A DNA stretch of 64,000 bases from Chryseobacterium antibioticum (GCF_012927325.1 NZ_JABBGI010000020.1:23206-87205), one strand, 5' to 3'; counted from the stretch's first letter, positions 43,031 through 51,848 are shown. Notes: a model not told the origin generated them from the sequence alone. Translations and numbers: made by a program.

Positions 43031-43048
43031 AAACAAAAAAAATCAGTT

Positions 43049-43687
43049 ATGCTTCAGATCCAAGGCTTCGTATTTAATTTTGCCAGTGAAAACACGTATA
43101 TTCTTTACAACGAAAATAAAAACGCCTGGCTGATTGATCCGGGAAATATGAATGAGCAGGAAACCAAAGCTATAGAGAGCTTTATTTCTGAAAACGGACT
43201 GATGATTCAGAAGATCCTTTTAACCCATGCTCATATCGATCATGTTTTAGGGTTGCAGTGGGCTTTCGACACCTTTAAAGTACCTGTCCATATGCATCAG
43301 GACGACCAGGAAGTACTGGATATGCTTCAGGCCAGCGGAATGCGATTCGGATTCTCTGTTAATCCTGTAAAAGCAGATATCACTTATATTAATGAAGATG
43401 AAGTTCTTGACCTGGATGGAGAAAAATTTAAAATTTACCATGTTCCGGGACATTCACCGGGAAGTGTGGTTTACCATCATGAAGACCAGAAATTTATGAT
43501 TTCAGGAGATGTTCTTTTTGAAGGAAGCATCGGAAGAACCGATCTTTACAAAGGAAACCATGAGTTACTGATCGATGGTATTACCAACAAATTATTTATT
43601 CTGGATGATGAAACTCAGGTTTTCTCAGGCCACGGTAATCCTACAACAATAGGCTTTGAGAAGCAGTATAATCCGTTTTTTAAATAG
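43049..43687 (+). CDS. MBL-fold metallo-hydrolase, glyoxalase II-like
   Basis: A 212-residue cytosolic hydrolase of the metallo-beta-lactamase superfamily. The family motif THAHIDHVLG, a GHSPGS-type loop (HVPGHSPGSVV), FSGDVLFEGSIGRTDL and the final GHGNPTTIG supply the expected two-metal site. The short length and GRTD motif are typical of the glyoxalase II-like or persulfide-dioxygenase-like group of unknown substrate. The start at 43049 is preferred because the longer frame to 42911 overlaps the divergent plug gene. Confidence 0.9.
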   Translation: MLQIQGFVFNFASENTYILYNENKNAWLIDPGNMNEQETKAIESFISENGLMIQKILLTHAHIDHVLGLQWAFDTFKVPVHMHQDDQEVLDMLQASGMRFGFSVNPVKADITYINEDEVLDLDGEKFKIYHVPGHSPGSVVYHHEDQKFMISGDVLFEGSIGRTDLYKGNHELLIDGITNKLFILDDETQVFSGHGNPTTIGFEKQYNPFFK

Positions 43688-43691
43688 TTTC

Positions 43692-43862
43692 GGGTTCCCG
43701 GAGTTTGAGAGTATTAGAGTGGGGATTAAGTTGCTGGTTGACAGTTGCTAGTTCCAACCGTGAATCCTGAAACTTTTATCATTTGCTAAAATTCACCGGG
43801 AAAAAGTCTGAAGTCTATGATCTCATGTCTGAAGTCTTGATTCCTGGCTTTTACCTCTCCGT
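43692..43862 (-). repeat. Dispersed degenerate intergenic repeat, copy 6 (inverted)
   Basis: Begins at the end of the MBL gene with GAGTTTGAGAGTATTAGAG, then GTTGCTGGTTGACAGTTGC, then AAAGTCTGAAGTCTATGATC and TGAAGTCTTGATTCCTGGC. Same order as copies 3 and 5. A terminator follows at 43879. Confidence 0.65.
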
Positions 43863-43878
43863 TCTTTTCGACAAAAAA

Positions 43879-43913
43879 TCAAAACCGCCAGAAAAGATTC
43901 TGACGGTTTTTTT
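43879..43913. terminator. Bidirectional terminator between MBL and TonB-receptor genes
   Basis: AAAACCGCCAGAA and TTCTGACGGTTTT form a stem with one mismatch and a T-run, between convergent genes. Confidence 0.8.
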
Positions 43914-43934
43914 ATGAAGAAAATAAATATAAGT

Positions 43935-46364
43935 TTAAAAATCGAGTGTGATAGATGCTCTTACGGCTGCTCCCATAATTGGTCTTGCCATAATAGTTCC
44001 GTCTCCGGTTGGAGAACCAGCTCTTGGATCGCCTTCTGTAATACCGATCGTATTAAAGATATTGGTTCCATCAACAGCAAAACGGATTTTTCCCAACTGA
44101 TAAGAAGTTCCGGCTCCAAATTCGCTGAATGACGGTAAAGTCTGAACATTCAACTGGTCCTGGAAACGTTTTCCATAGTAGTTATAGCTTACATATGTTC
44201 TCCACTGTTTGGTAATATTTACAGCTGGTGAAATATTAAAATATACCTTTGGCATTCTTCTTACCACATTTCCTTCCAAAAGACTTCCTTCTTCCAATCC
44301 GCTGTATTTTGGATTTTGAATGGTTCCGTTGAAAGTAAGCTCTAGCATATTGTTAAACAATCTTGCATATCCTTCCAGCTCAACTCCATAATTTTTGGTA
44401 TTGGCAAAAGTATTTTCTGAAGTTCCGTTAGAAAACACATCTGTAAATGACAGATTTTTAAGTGTTGAATAAAAAGGGATCACCGCAATATCAAATGTAC
44501 GGGAGTAATATTTATACCCCAATTCTACCTGATTGGTTAATACCGGTTTTAAAGGCTGGTCCGGATTAGGGGTGGTGAAATAATTATAATATGCCTCCTC
44601 ATTTGGAGATCTGAATCCGTGAGAGAAACGTGCATAAACAGCGTTTTCTTTATTAATTTTATAGTTGGTAGCCAAAGTATAGGAAAGCTTATCAATATCA
44701 TAACTCCAGTAGTTATATTTGTTTCCTAAAACACTCATGTTATCATCCGCAGTTGTCGTATTGAAGCTATGCATACCATCAGTAGTTAAGCCAGAATTAT
44801 TCAGATTGGCCGTTGTGGTATTTACCGAATATCCCTTGTAGAAATCACGGCTATAACGAAGTCCCGCATTGATACTCAAATTATCTGTAATGTTATAATC
44901 TAAGTTGGCATAAAGATCATTCAAACTTCCCTGAACCTGAGAGTCTCTCAACAGGAAAGACATATCTGTAACTCCGTTATACGTTTTAGAATAGCCTGTA
45001 GAATTTGGAGTGAGAGAAGTATCAACCAGGTTAAGAAGTTCCGGCTTATCTGATGCTGTTGCCAGAATATTGCTCCAGTTCCAGTTCTGATGCGATTTCC
45101 AGTTGGATTTGTAGAAACCTGCAGTCACATTTCCTTTGTCAAATTTATAATTCAACTGTAAGTCGTTCACAAAATTGTTCATCTGCTTATCAATAGCCCA
45201 GAAGCCCAGTTCCTGAACAAAAGCAGGGTTTACAATCGCTCCGCTGCTTACTAACGAATATTGATAATTGTTTCCTGTGATTCCATTATCTTTCGCAAAT
45301 TGACCTGCTGTGGCAGGACCTCCTGCAGGGAAAATCCCTGTATAATTCATATTGATATTGGTATACCTTGTTTTATTTAAAACAGAGAAGTTATTTCCAA
45401 GATCATATTTGAATTCGGCCCCTAAAACATCAACTTTCGGATGAATACCGTCTTCCAGATTTCTGCTGAAAAAACCGCCTCCGGCCTGAGGAATATTGAG
45501 CTGGCTGATGGTTCTGTAACTGTAAGTTCCGTAATTAGCATCAAAACCCGGAAATTCTTTCAAATCATTTCCGTTTTGAGTTAAAGGAATCGGAAGGAAA
45601 AAAGTATTTCTATCGTCTAATTTTTTGTAATATACTTTAGCATAACCTTTATCAAAGACATATTTAAGATTCATTCTGATCTGCCCGCCGTTGTTGGCTC
45701 TGAAACCTGTTTTTCTGATTCCATTATCCGTTCTGTAGAATCCGCCTACGTTAAAGAAAAGTTTATCCTGAACCAATGCACCGCCTACATTCACATCTGT
45801 ACGCATCAACCCATAAGTACTGGTTTCCAGTTTAGCAGTTCCTTTAAAGTCGTTACTTCCTTCTTTAGTAATAAAGTTGATCAGACCTCCCGGAGAATTG
45901 GTTGCATAAATAGACCCGGAACCTCCTCTTAAAGCTTCCAGCCTGCTTACCGAATTATCTACACGGAAAAAATTATCTGCATTGGCAAACTGAAGTGCTC
46001 CGTCTTCAAAAACCGGAAGTCCGTCTTCCTGAACCTGCACGAATTCGTAAGCTCCTGCCGAAGGAATACCTCTTGCGAAAAGGTTGTTTCCTACTTCACC
46101 TCCTGAAGTTTCCACAGCAAACCCCGGAACTCTCTGTAAAAGAGCCGCAGCACTGATAGGATTCTGTTTCTGAATCTCTTTGGCCGTAAACGTAGAGATA
46201 GCCGTACTGGATTCTATTTTCTTTTTTGGACCGGAGTTTCCGGTGATAACGATCTGGTCTATAGAAGACGTTTTGACTGAATCCTGAGGGGTTTCCTGAG
46301 CATACGCATTGTTAAAGTAAAGCGTAGCGGTGGCAGCCATTAAAAATATCGATCTTTTTTTCAT
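43935..46364 (-). CDS. TonB-dependent outer membrane receptor
   Basis: An outer-membrane active-transport receptor (809 residues): signal peptide (MKKRSIFLMAATATLYFNNAYA), plug domain with the TonB box-like DQIVITG and the LLQRVPGFAV and GGSGSIYATNSPGGLINF motifs, and a C-terminal 22-strand barrel ending in an aromatic residue (ASITLDF). It has no carboxypeptidase-like N-terminal extension and is not a SusC type. It lies 18 bases downstream of the trehalase gene on the same strand, so it is likely the outer-membrane step of the same uptake unit. A siderophore role, as for many such receptors, cannot be excluded by sequence. Confidence 0.9.
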   Translation of the reverse strand: MKKRSIFLMAATATLYFNNAYAQETPQDSVKTSSIDQIVITGNSGPKKKIESSTAISTFTAKEIQKQNPISAAALLQRVPGFAVETSGGEVGNNLFARGIPSAGAYEFVQVQEDGLPVFEDGALQFANADNFFRVDNSVSRLEALRGGSGSIYATNSPGGLINFITKEGSNDFKGTAKLETSTYGLMRTDVNVGGALVQDKLFFNVGGFYRTDNGIRKTGFRANNGGQIRMNLKYVFDKGYAKVYYKKLDDRNTFFLPIPLTQNGNDLKEFPGFDANYGTYSYRTISQLNIPQAGGGFFSRNLEDGIHPKVDVLGAEFKYDLGNNFSVLNKTRYTNINMNYTGIFPAGGPATAGQFAKDNGITGNNYQYSLVSSGAIVNPAFVQELGFWAIDKQMNNFVNDLQLNYKFDKGNVTAGFYKSNWKSHQNWNWSNILATASDKPELLNLVDTSLTPNSTGYSKTYNGVTDMSFLLRDSQVQGSLNDLYANLDYNITDNLSINAGLRYSRDFYKGYSVNTTTANLNNSGLTTDGMHSFNTTTADDNMSVLGNKYNYWSYDIDKLSYTLATNYKINKENAVYARFSHGFRSPNEEAYYNYFTTPNPDQPLKPVLTNQVELGYKYYSRTFDIAVIPFYSTLKNLSFTDVFSNGTSENTFANTKNYGVELEGYARLFNNMLELTFNGTIQNPKYSGLEEGSLLEGNVVRRMPKVYFNISPAVNITKQWRTYVSYNYYGKRFQDQLNVQTLPSFSEFGAGTSYQLGKIRFAVDGTNIFNTIGITEGDPRAGSPTGDGTIMARPIMGAAVRASITLDF

Positions 46365-46382
46365 AGCATGATTTTTATATAG

Positions 46383-47861
46383 TTAGTTTTGTTTTAATTT
46401 GAGATAGACCCCATTTGTCCATCCGAATCCGTCCTGATTCGGATATTCTCCGCCTCCCGCAATTGTTTCAGTGTCTAACGCGTTGTATTTTTCCATTAAT
46501 TTTCCGGTGTTGCTGTATACCCTTTCCACATTGTTGCACCAGTTATTTTTTATTTCCTCAGCCAGTTCATCGAAACCGTAATTCTTCATCGCTTTAAAAC
46601 CTAGCCACTGATAGGGCGCCCATGCATTGGGAAGATCCCATTGCTGGCCGGTTTTCTTTGTAGTAGTCACAAGACCTCCCTGATACAGGAACTTCTCTGC
46701 GATATTTTTAGCCACAGATTCTGCCTGTGCCTGATCTGCCAGTCCCAGAAATAATGGATAAAGAGCAGCAATATGTTCAGACGGTGTGTTTTTGTGTTTT
46801 TTTAAATGATAATCTTTATAACATTCAGTGTTTTCATCCCAAAAGTAGGTGTTGATCATCTGTCTGCGTCTTGCTGCTCTTTGAGTAAAATAATTTTCTT
46901 TCTCTGTCAGATTCAGAAGCGCTGAAGATTTTGCAAGTGTTTTCTCCAAATGCCATAAAAGGCTGTTCAGATCCACTTCTGCGATGTTCAAGGTTTCTAT
47001 TGTCTGTATATGTTCTCCGTCTGCAAACCATCTGCTGGAAAAATCCCAGCCGGATTCGCAAGCGCTTCTAATATTTCTGTAAAATTCTTCTCCTGTATTT
47101 TCACTATCTTCAATATCAATCAGATAACTTTCAGGACGGGGTGTATTTTCGGCATCATAATAACGGTTCAGGATATCTCCGTCTTTGGTTTTTGCTACTC
47201 TTTTCGCACTGGAATCATTATCCAGACTCTCTTCCCCATTCATCCAGAAAGCATATTCTTTCTCTAAAGTATCATGATATCGGGTATAAATATTTTCGTC
47301 GTGTGTGGTTTCAAAAATAAGATCCAGCATCAGCGAAAAGTAAGGTGGCTGTGAACGGCTCAGAAAATGAGTTCTGCTCGCATTCGGAACAAAGCCAACA
47401 TTCTGAATTAAATAAGAACAGTTTTCAACAATATTTTCCATCATTTCTGTTCTTCCCGATGCCTGCAGCCCAAGCATAATAAAGTAGCTGTCCCAATAGA
47501 AAAACTCATTAAAACGGCCTCCCGGTACAATATAGGGTTTTGGAAGCTTCAACAGCGTTCCTTTTTCTTCATAAGCAGTACGGGTCAGTTCATCCCAAAG
47601 CTTTTCAATGTGCTGTTCAATAGGCAGCTGATCTTCCCTCCGGATTGAAATTTTCGCTCCCAGAAAATCAAAATTCGCCAGCACAAAATCTTTCAAATTA
47701 AATCCTTCGTTTCCTTTTTTCTTTTCATATTCCGCATTGATCTCCGAAACAGGAAACATGGGAACGGCATCGGTCATCATCTTTTGGTCCTCAAAGATCT
47801 GTGCTCTCTGTACATCATCAAAAAGAGCCTGGATTTCGTTTATGTAAAGCTGTTTATTCAT
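46383..47861 (-). CDS. treF: Alpha,alpha-trehalase, GH37, cytoplasmic type
   Basis: Trehalase hydrolyses trehalose to two glucose molecules. Both GH37 signatures are present: PGGRFNEFFYWDSYF near residue 114 and QWDLPNAWAPYQW near residue 405; GGGEYPNQDGFGWTNG near the C-terminus supplies a further conserved block. There is no signal peptide, so it is cytosolic like TreF, which implies import of intact trehalose. Length (492) is typical. It starts 2 bases after the stop of the MFS gene and ends 18 bases before the TonB-receptor gene, so one transcript is likely. Confidence 0.94.
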   Translation of the reverse strand: MNKQLYINEIQALFDDVQRAQIFEDQKMMTDAVPMFPVSEINAEYEKKKGNEGFNLKDFVLANFDFLGAKISIRREDQLPIEQHIEKLWDELTRTAYEEKGTLLKLPKPYIVPGGRFNEFFYWDSYFIMLGLQASGRTEMMENIVENCSYLIQNVGFVPNASRTHFLSRSQPPYFSLMLDLIFETTHDENIYTRYHDTLEKEYAFWMNGEESLDNDSSAKRVAKTKDGDILNRYYDAENTPRPESYLIDIEDSENTGEEFYRNIRSACESGWDFSSRWFADGEHIQTIETLNIAEVDLNSLLWHLEKTLAKSSALLNLTEKENYFTQRAARRRQMINTYFWDENTECYKDYHLKKHKNTPSEHIAALYPLFLGLADQAQAESVAKNIAEKFLYQGGLVTTTKKTGQQWDLPNAWAPYQWLGFKAMKNYGFDELAEEIKNNWCNNVERVYSNTGKLMEKYNALDTETIAGGGEYPNQDGFGWTNGVYLKLKQN

Positions 47862-47863
47862 TA

Positions 47864-49093
47864 TTATTTCTTAGGATTTATTTTTAATTTACTCATGAAA
47901 ATGGCCGAAATGATCAGCAGCGAAAGCGGTATCAGTGAAAGATAAAATGCCTGCTGTCCGCTGAATTCCTGGAAGACAAAGCCTGTGATCATAGAACCGA
48001 TGGTGCCTCCGATTGCCGAAAAGACCACAATCAACCCGGACATGGCACTGTGCAAATATTTTGGAATGGATGCCAGGATCACAGAATTGATGCTTGGATA
48101 GATGGGTGCCAGCAAACCTCCCATTAAAGGAAATAAATACACGACAAGAGGCGCATTAAACCAGCCTGTTCCTTCATCGATCTGAACATTATGAGTCAAT
48201 GGCAGAACCAGAATGATACTGATTGCAAAGCCGATCACACAGAAAGAAACCACATAGATCCAGCTAAATTTTTTAGAGAAAAAGCCTGATAAAAATCTTC
48301 CCAGTGCAAAAGCTCCGGCTAAAACTGCTCCGGCCTGGATGCTCATTGAAGTCGGAAGTTTTAAAATTTCTTTGTAAAAAGTGGGGGTCCATGTCTGGAA
48401 GCTCTGTTCTACCAGTACAAATAAAAAGGCGCACAAAAGGAAAAACAATACTTTTTTATAACTGAACAGACTGATACTGTTTTTAAGATCGCCTAACAAA
48501 TCTGTTTTCTCACTTCTGGCTTCGCTTTCATTTAATTTTGAAAAGAATAAAAACAAAAATGACAGTGCGGAAAGCGTCCCCAGCACCCAATATACGTTCA
48601 GCCACTGGGTAGATTTTGGATTATGGTCATCTATGAATAAACTGAAAAGGACATTTCCTGCCAATACCCCAATCATGAAAAATCCTTCCAGAAACCCCAT
48701 GAAGCTGGAATGTTCCTTATCCGTATTGGTCACAAGACCGATGGAGGTGAAAACTGAGATCTTTATGAGTGCAAATGAAATTCCTACCATCGCAAATAGC
48801 AATTTAAAAAACCAGAAATCATCGGCAAAAGGCATCACAAAACACATACAGCTCACCAGGAAAAGGGCAATAAGCATTGAATTCTTGATCCCGATCTTAG
48901 GTAGAAATGAAGCTAGAATAAATGAACATATCGCGATTGGGAGATCCTTAAACCCTTCCAGAATACTGGCTGAAGATTTTGAAATTCCAAAGTTCTGCTG
49001 TACCTGCAGAATAACGGTTCCCACGGAATTCAAAAGAATCGCGAAAACAAAATAATTTAAAAATAATACAGCTTTAATATTGAAATTTTTCAT
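47864..49093 (-). CDS. MFS sugar transporter
   Basis: A 12-helix major facilitator transporter of about 409 residues. The likely start is the Met at 49093 (MKNFNIKAVLFLNYFVFAIL); an alternative frame starts at 49132. The sequence resembles the sugar-porter side of the MFS (FGISKSSASILEGFKDLPIA, FMGFLEGFFMIGVLAGN). It is the first gene of a minus-strand unit with trehalase and the TonB receptor, so the most likely substrate is trehalose. It is divergent from the AraC regulator with 123 bases between. Confidence 0.88.
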   Translation of the reverse strand: MKNFNIKAVLFLNYFVFAILLNSVGTVILQVQQNFGISKSSASILEGFKDLPIAICSFILASFLPKIGIKNSMLIALFLVSCMCFVMPFADDFWFFKLLFAMVGISFALIKISVFTSIGLVTNTDKEHSSFMGFLEGFFMIGVLAGNVLFSLFIDDHNPKSTQWLNVYWVLGTLSALSFLFLFFSKLNESEARSEKTDLLGDLKNSISLFSYKKVLFFLLCAFLFVLVEQSFQTWTPTFYKEILKLPTSMSIQAGAVLAGAFALGRFLSGFFSKKFSWIYVVSFCVIGFAISIILVLPLTHNVQIDEGTGWFNAPLVVYLFPLMGGLLAPIYPSINSVILASIPKYLHSAMSGLIVVFSAIGGTIGSMITGFVFQEFSGQQAFYLSLIPLSLLIISAIFMSKLKINPKK

Positions 49094-49216
49094 GGAGATC
49101 ATTTCTTGTCGGCTAAGATAGAAGCATTTCACTTAACATTAATTTAACACAATAAATCAATATTTGAACTATATTAATATAATTAGTATTTTTATTGATT
49201 AAATATGATTAATTAG

Positions 49217-50122
49217 ATGAAAGTCAGTTTTGAAAGAATAATCCCCAGCGAAAAGAGCTCCTTCCGTACCCTGCACAACAATTCGCCCATCAGCGAATTC
49301 AAATGGCAATATCATTACCACCCGGAAATCGAGTTGGTCTGTGTCATTTCCGGGAACGGCACCCGCCACGTTGGCTATCACAAAAGCAATTATACCAACG
49401 GCGATCTGGTTTTAATCGGTTCCAATATTCCCCATTCAGGGTTTGGATTAAATTCAACAGATCCACATGAGGAAATTGTACTTCAGTTCAGAGAAGACAT
49501 TCTCCAGTTTCCGGAACAGGAAGTGGAAGCCCGATCTATTAAAAATTTGCTGGAGCTTTCTAAATATGGGATCCACTTTCCCCATAAAATCAAAAAAGTA
49601 ATGCTCCCCAAGCTGAAACTGATGCTGGAATCGGAAGGCTATAAAAGATATTTACTCTTGCTTGATATTCTATTTGAACTTTCAAAATGTAAGGATTATG
49701 ATCTTTTGAACAAGGAAATTATGCCGTATACCATTATTTCAAAAAATAAAACAAGACTGGAAAATATCTTTACTTATGTAGAGCACAATTACGATAAAGA
49801 AATCAATATTGAAGAGGTAGCCAAACTGGCCAATCTGACACTGCCGGCTTTCTGTAATTTCTTTAAAAAAGCGACCCAAATCACCTTTACAGAATTTGTT
49901 AACCGGTATCGCATCAATAAAGCCTGTCTTCTGATGGCTCAGGATAAAAGTATCTCAGAATGCAGTTATAGCTGCGGGTTTAATAATGTGACTTACTTCA
50001 ACCGGATGTTTAAGAAGTATACGGAGAAGACACCTTCTGAGTTTATCAAAAACTATTCTCATAATAAAGTGAGTGTAGATTTGAAGGTTGAGAATGAGGT
50101 TAAATTAAAAGCTAGCTTTTAA
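49217..50122 (+). CDS. AraC-family regulator with N-terminal cupin
   Basis: A 301-residue transcription regulator: an N-terminal cupin-like effector domain (WQYHYHPEIELVCVISGNGTRH, then SNIPHSGFG) and a C-terminal pair of helix-turn-helix motifs of the AraC/XylS type (residues about 195-290; INIEEVAKLANLTLPAFCNFF and SISECSYSCGFNNVTYFNRMFKK). It is divergent from the MFS-trehalase-TonB receptor unit across 123 bases, so it most likely controls trehalose uptake and use; a sugar or trehalose phosphate could be its ligand. No operator can be proposed from this single site. Confidence 0.9.
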   Translation: MKVSFERIIPSEKSSFRTLHNNSPISEFKWQYHYHPEIELVCVISGNGTRHVGYHKSNYTNGDLVLIGSNIPHSGFGLNSTDPHEEIVLQFREDILQFPEQEVEARSIKNLLELSKYGIHFPHKIKKVMLPKLKLMLESEGYKRYLLLLDILFELSKCKDYDLLNKEIMPYTIISKNKTRLENIFTYVEHNYDKEINIEEVAKLANLTLPAFCNFFKKATQITFTEFVNRYRINKACLLMAQDKSISECSYSCGFNNVTYFNRMFKKYTEKTPSEFIKNYSHNKVSVDLKVENEVKLKASF

Positions 50123-50168
50123 AAATACTATTATCCCTGGCAAGATTTTAAATCTTACTAGGGGTAAA

Positions 50169-50197
50169 AAAAGCTGCTCTTGAAAAAGAACAGCTTT
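50169..50197. terminator. Terminator-like hairpin after the AraC gene
   Basis: AAAGCTGCTCTT and AAGAACAGCTTT form a stem with one bulge; the downstream T-run is poor. It lies between the convergent AraC and redoxin genes. Confidence 0.5.
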
Positions 50198-50242
50198 ATA
50201 CTTATTATATATGACGGTTAAAAATTTCAACCATTCATAGTA

Positions 50243-50797
50243 TTACTTCCATTTGATATTACATCCCATACTTGGTTTTTGAATCTCTTCTTGAGGTTCT
50301 CCTAACAACAGGTTTTCAAAGGCGATGATCAGATCTTCTCCTGTTACGTCTTTGTTGTTCCCAGGTCTTGAATCATCCATTTGTCCTCTGTAGATAAGGT
50401 CTAATTTATCATCAAAGAAATAAAAATCCGGTGTGCAGGCTGCATCATAAGCTTTTGCTACCGCCTGGCTTTCGTCATACAGATATGGAAAATCAAAATT
50501 TCTTTCGATTTGGAATTCTATCATTTTTTCCGGAGCATCAGCCGGATATTTTTCTACATTATTAGCATTGATCGCAATGAATTCAATTCCTTTTTCATTG
50601 TAGTCTTCATACAGTTCGTTGATCTTATCGATCACGTGAAGAACAAACGGACAATGGTTGCACATAAAGATCACCAGTGTTCCTTTCTCTCCTTTCAGTT
50701 CGTCAAGAGATTGGATCTCATTAGTTTTTGAAGGGTTCGGAAGCTCGAAAAACGGAGCTTTAGTTCCTAGGGCCAACATATTTGAGGGAGTATTCAT
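50243..50797 (-). CDS. Thioredoxin-like peroxiredoxin/redoxin family protein
   Basis: A 184-residue thioredoxin-fold protein of the AhpC/TSA-redoxin type. The active-site motif is MCNHCPFVLHVID (CxxC); GTKAPFFELPNP and PDFYFFDDKLDLIYRGQMDDSRPG are the other diagnostic segments, and it ends with SMGCNIKWK, conserved in this subgroup. No signal peptide is seen, so it is probably cytosolic. The start at 50797 (MNTPSNMLALGTKAPF) is used rather than the longer frame at 50845. It is convergent with the AraC gene and divergent from tetR. Confidence 0.87.
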   Translation of the reverse strand: MNTPSNMLALGTKAPFFELPNPSKTNEIQSLDELKGEKGTLVIFMCNHCPFVLHVIDKINELYEDYNEKGIEFIAINANNVEKYPADAPEKMIEFQIERNFDFPYLYDESQAVAKAYDAACTPDFYFFDDKLDLIYRGQMDDSRPGNNKDVTGEDLIIAFENLLLGEPQEEIQKPSMGCNIKWK

Positions 50798-50896
50798 ATC
50801 CTTTATTTTCTTTAACAGCAAATATAAAGTTTCTTTTTCATACAAGCCAATCTGCTGATTTATAAACTTGCGTTAAATGTTAATTATCAATTATTA

Positions 50897-50942
50897 TTTG
50901 GAAGTTATACCTAAAAGTTTGTAGTTTTGCTAACACTGTTAG
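50897..50942 (+). promoter_or_regulatory. tetR promoter with overlapping operator
   Basis: A TTTG -33 element (50897-50900), 21 bases, then the -7 box TAGTTTTG (50922-50929), immediately followed by the palindrome CTAACACTGTTAG (50930-50942). The same palindrome recurs three times ahead of the efflux operon. Binding here would cover the transcription start, so autoregulation is likely. Confidence 0.75.
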
Positions 50943-50954
50943 TAAATAAATATC

Positions 50955-51551
50955 ATGGGCCTACATGAACGTCGTCAAAGAGAGAAAGAATCCATCCGTG
51001 CAAATATTTTGCAGGCAGCTTTCGGTTTGGCTAAAACAGAGGGCTGGGCTTCATTGTCAATGCGTAAGATTGCAGATGCCATTGAGTACAGTGCTCCTGT
51101 AGTCTATGATTATTTTGAAAACAAAGAAGCAATCTTGTATGAAATTTCTATAAACGGCTTTCACTGTCTTCATATAGAATTATTAAAAGCCCAGAGCAAA
51201 TTTGAAACTCCTGAAGAGCAGCTTATTGCTATAGTGGATGCTTACTGGAATTTTGCTTTTAAAAATAAAGAATACTATCAGCTGATGTTTGGTTTGGGAA
51301 TGCAGTGCAGCGGTAAGGGCCAGATGAAAGAAGAATTTTCATCATTTCAGGACCTGATCTATGAATGTACTTTCAATATCATTAAGAAGAACGGATCTAA
51401 TCCCGACAATGCCTGTCATATGTCTCACGCCTTATTTTCGGCGGTGCACGGTCTGATCTCTATTATGATGATGAGAAATTCTGATATTCCTTCTACGATG
51501 AATAAAACGACTCTGGACGAAACCGTTTCAGCCTTCGTTAAGTCTTTGTAA
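50955..51551 (+). CDS. TetR-family transcriptional repressor of the adjacent RND operon
   Basis: A 198-residue TetR-type regulator. The N-terminal helix-turn-helix (about residues 8-55) contains RANILQAAFGLAKTEGWASL and ADAIEYSAPVVYDYFENKE, the usual recognition helix; the C-terminal half is an all-helical ligand and dimer domain. It lies directly upstream of the adaptor-pump-channel genes, and identical palindromes occur in front of both transcription units, so it most likely represses the efflux genes and itself until a drug binds. Its stop codon is at the edge of a duplicated promoter segment. Confidence 0.93.
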   Translation: MGLHERRQREKESIRANILQAAFGLAKTEGWASLSMRKIADAIEYSAPVVYDYFENKEAILYEISINGFHCLHIELLKAQSKFETPEEQLIAIVDAYWNFAFKNKEYYQLMFGLGMQCSGKGQMKEEFSSFQDLIYECTFNIIKKNGSNPDNACHMSHALFSAVHGLISIMMMRNSDIPSTMNKTTLDETVSAFVKSL

Positions 51552-51594
51552 ATTTTTTTTGAACTTAAAATTAACAGCGTTAGGAAAAATAACA
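51551..51594 (+). repeat. 44-bp duplicated promoter segment, copy 1
   Basis: Starts at the last base of the tetR stop codon. The 44 bases match 51805-51848 without gaps at 40 positions. Both copies contain the T-run, GAAC, the operator half-palindrome and GGAAAAATAACA at the same offsets. Confidence 0.85.
51571..51583. promoter_or_regulatory. Putative TetR operator 2
   Basis: TTAACAGCGTTAG, a close variant of the CTAACACTGTTAG palindrome, inside copy 1 of the duplicated segment. Confidence 0.6.
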
Positions 51595-51685
51595 TCGGAT
51601 ATCAGTTAAAGATTCATTTAAAAAATTAAAAAAAGTACCAATGGAAACTATTATTTAAAATTACAGGAGGCTTTTACCACTAAGC

Positions 51686-51698
51686 CTAACACTGTTAG
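51686..51698. promoter_or_regulatory. Putative TetR operator 3
   Basis: CTAACACTGTTAG, identical to the operator overlapping the tetR promoter at 50930-50942. Confidence 0.7.
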
Positions 51699-51804
51699 AT
51701 AAATTAACGCATACTTAATATACCTCATCTATAGACAACCAACATAAAAAAAACAGACAACTATTATGAAAATGACGATCTGACTCCTTTATTAAAATTT
51801 CTGG

Positions 51805-51848
51805 AATTTTTTTTGAACTAATCATTAACACCGTTAGGAAAAATAACA
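51805..51848 (+). repeat. 44-bp duplicated promoter segment, copy 2
   Basis: Second copy of 51551-51594, ending 63 bases before the adaptor gene start. The 360-base gap between tetR and the adaptor holds the two copies, three operators, and no gene. Confidence 0.85.
51825..51837. promoter_or_regulatory. Putative TetR operator 4
   Basis: TTAACACCGTTAG within copy 2 of the duplicated segment, 75 bases before the adaptor start codon. Confidence 0.6.

Noticed and set aside
42911..43048. Extended N-terminus of the MBL hydrolase
   Set aside because: The extension overlaps the divergent T9SS plug gene and lies upstream of a -7 box at 43023-43030.
51664..51671. AGGAGG Shine-Dalgarno-like sequence in the tetR-efflux gap
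   Set aside because: No reading frame follows it, and Bacteroidetes make little use of such sequences. It is probably chance.
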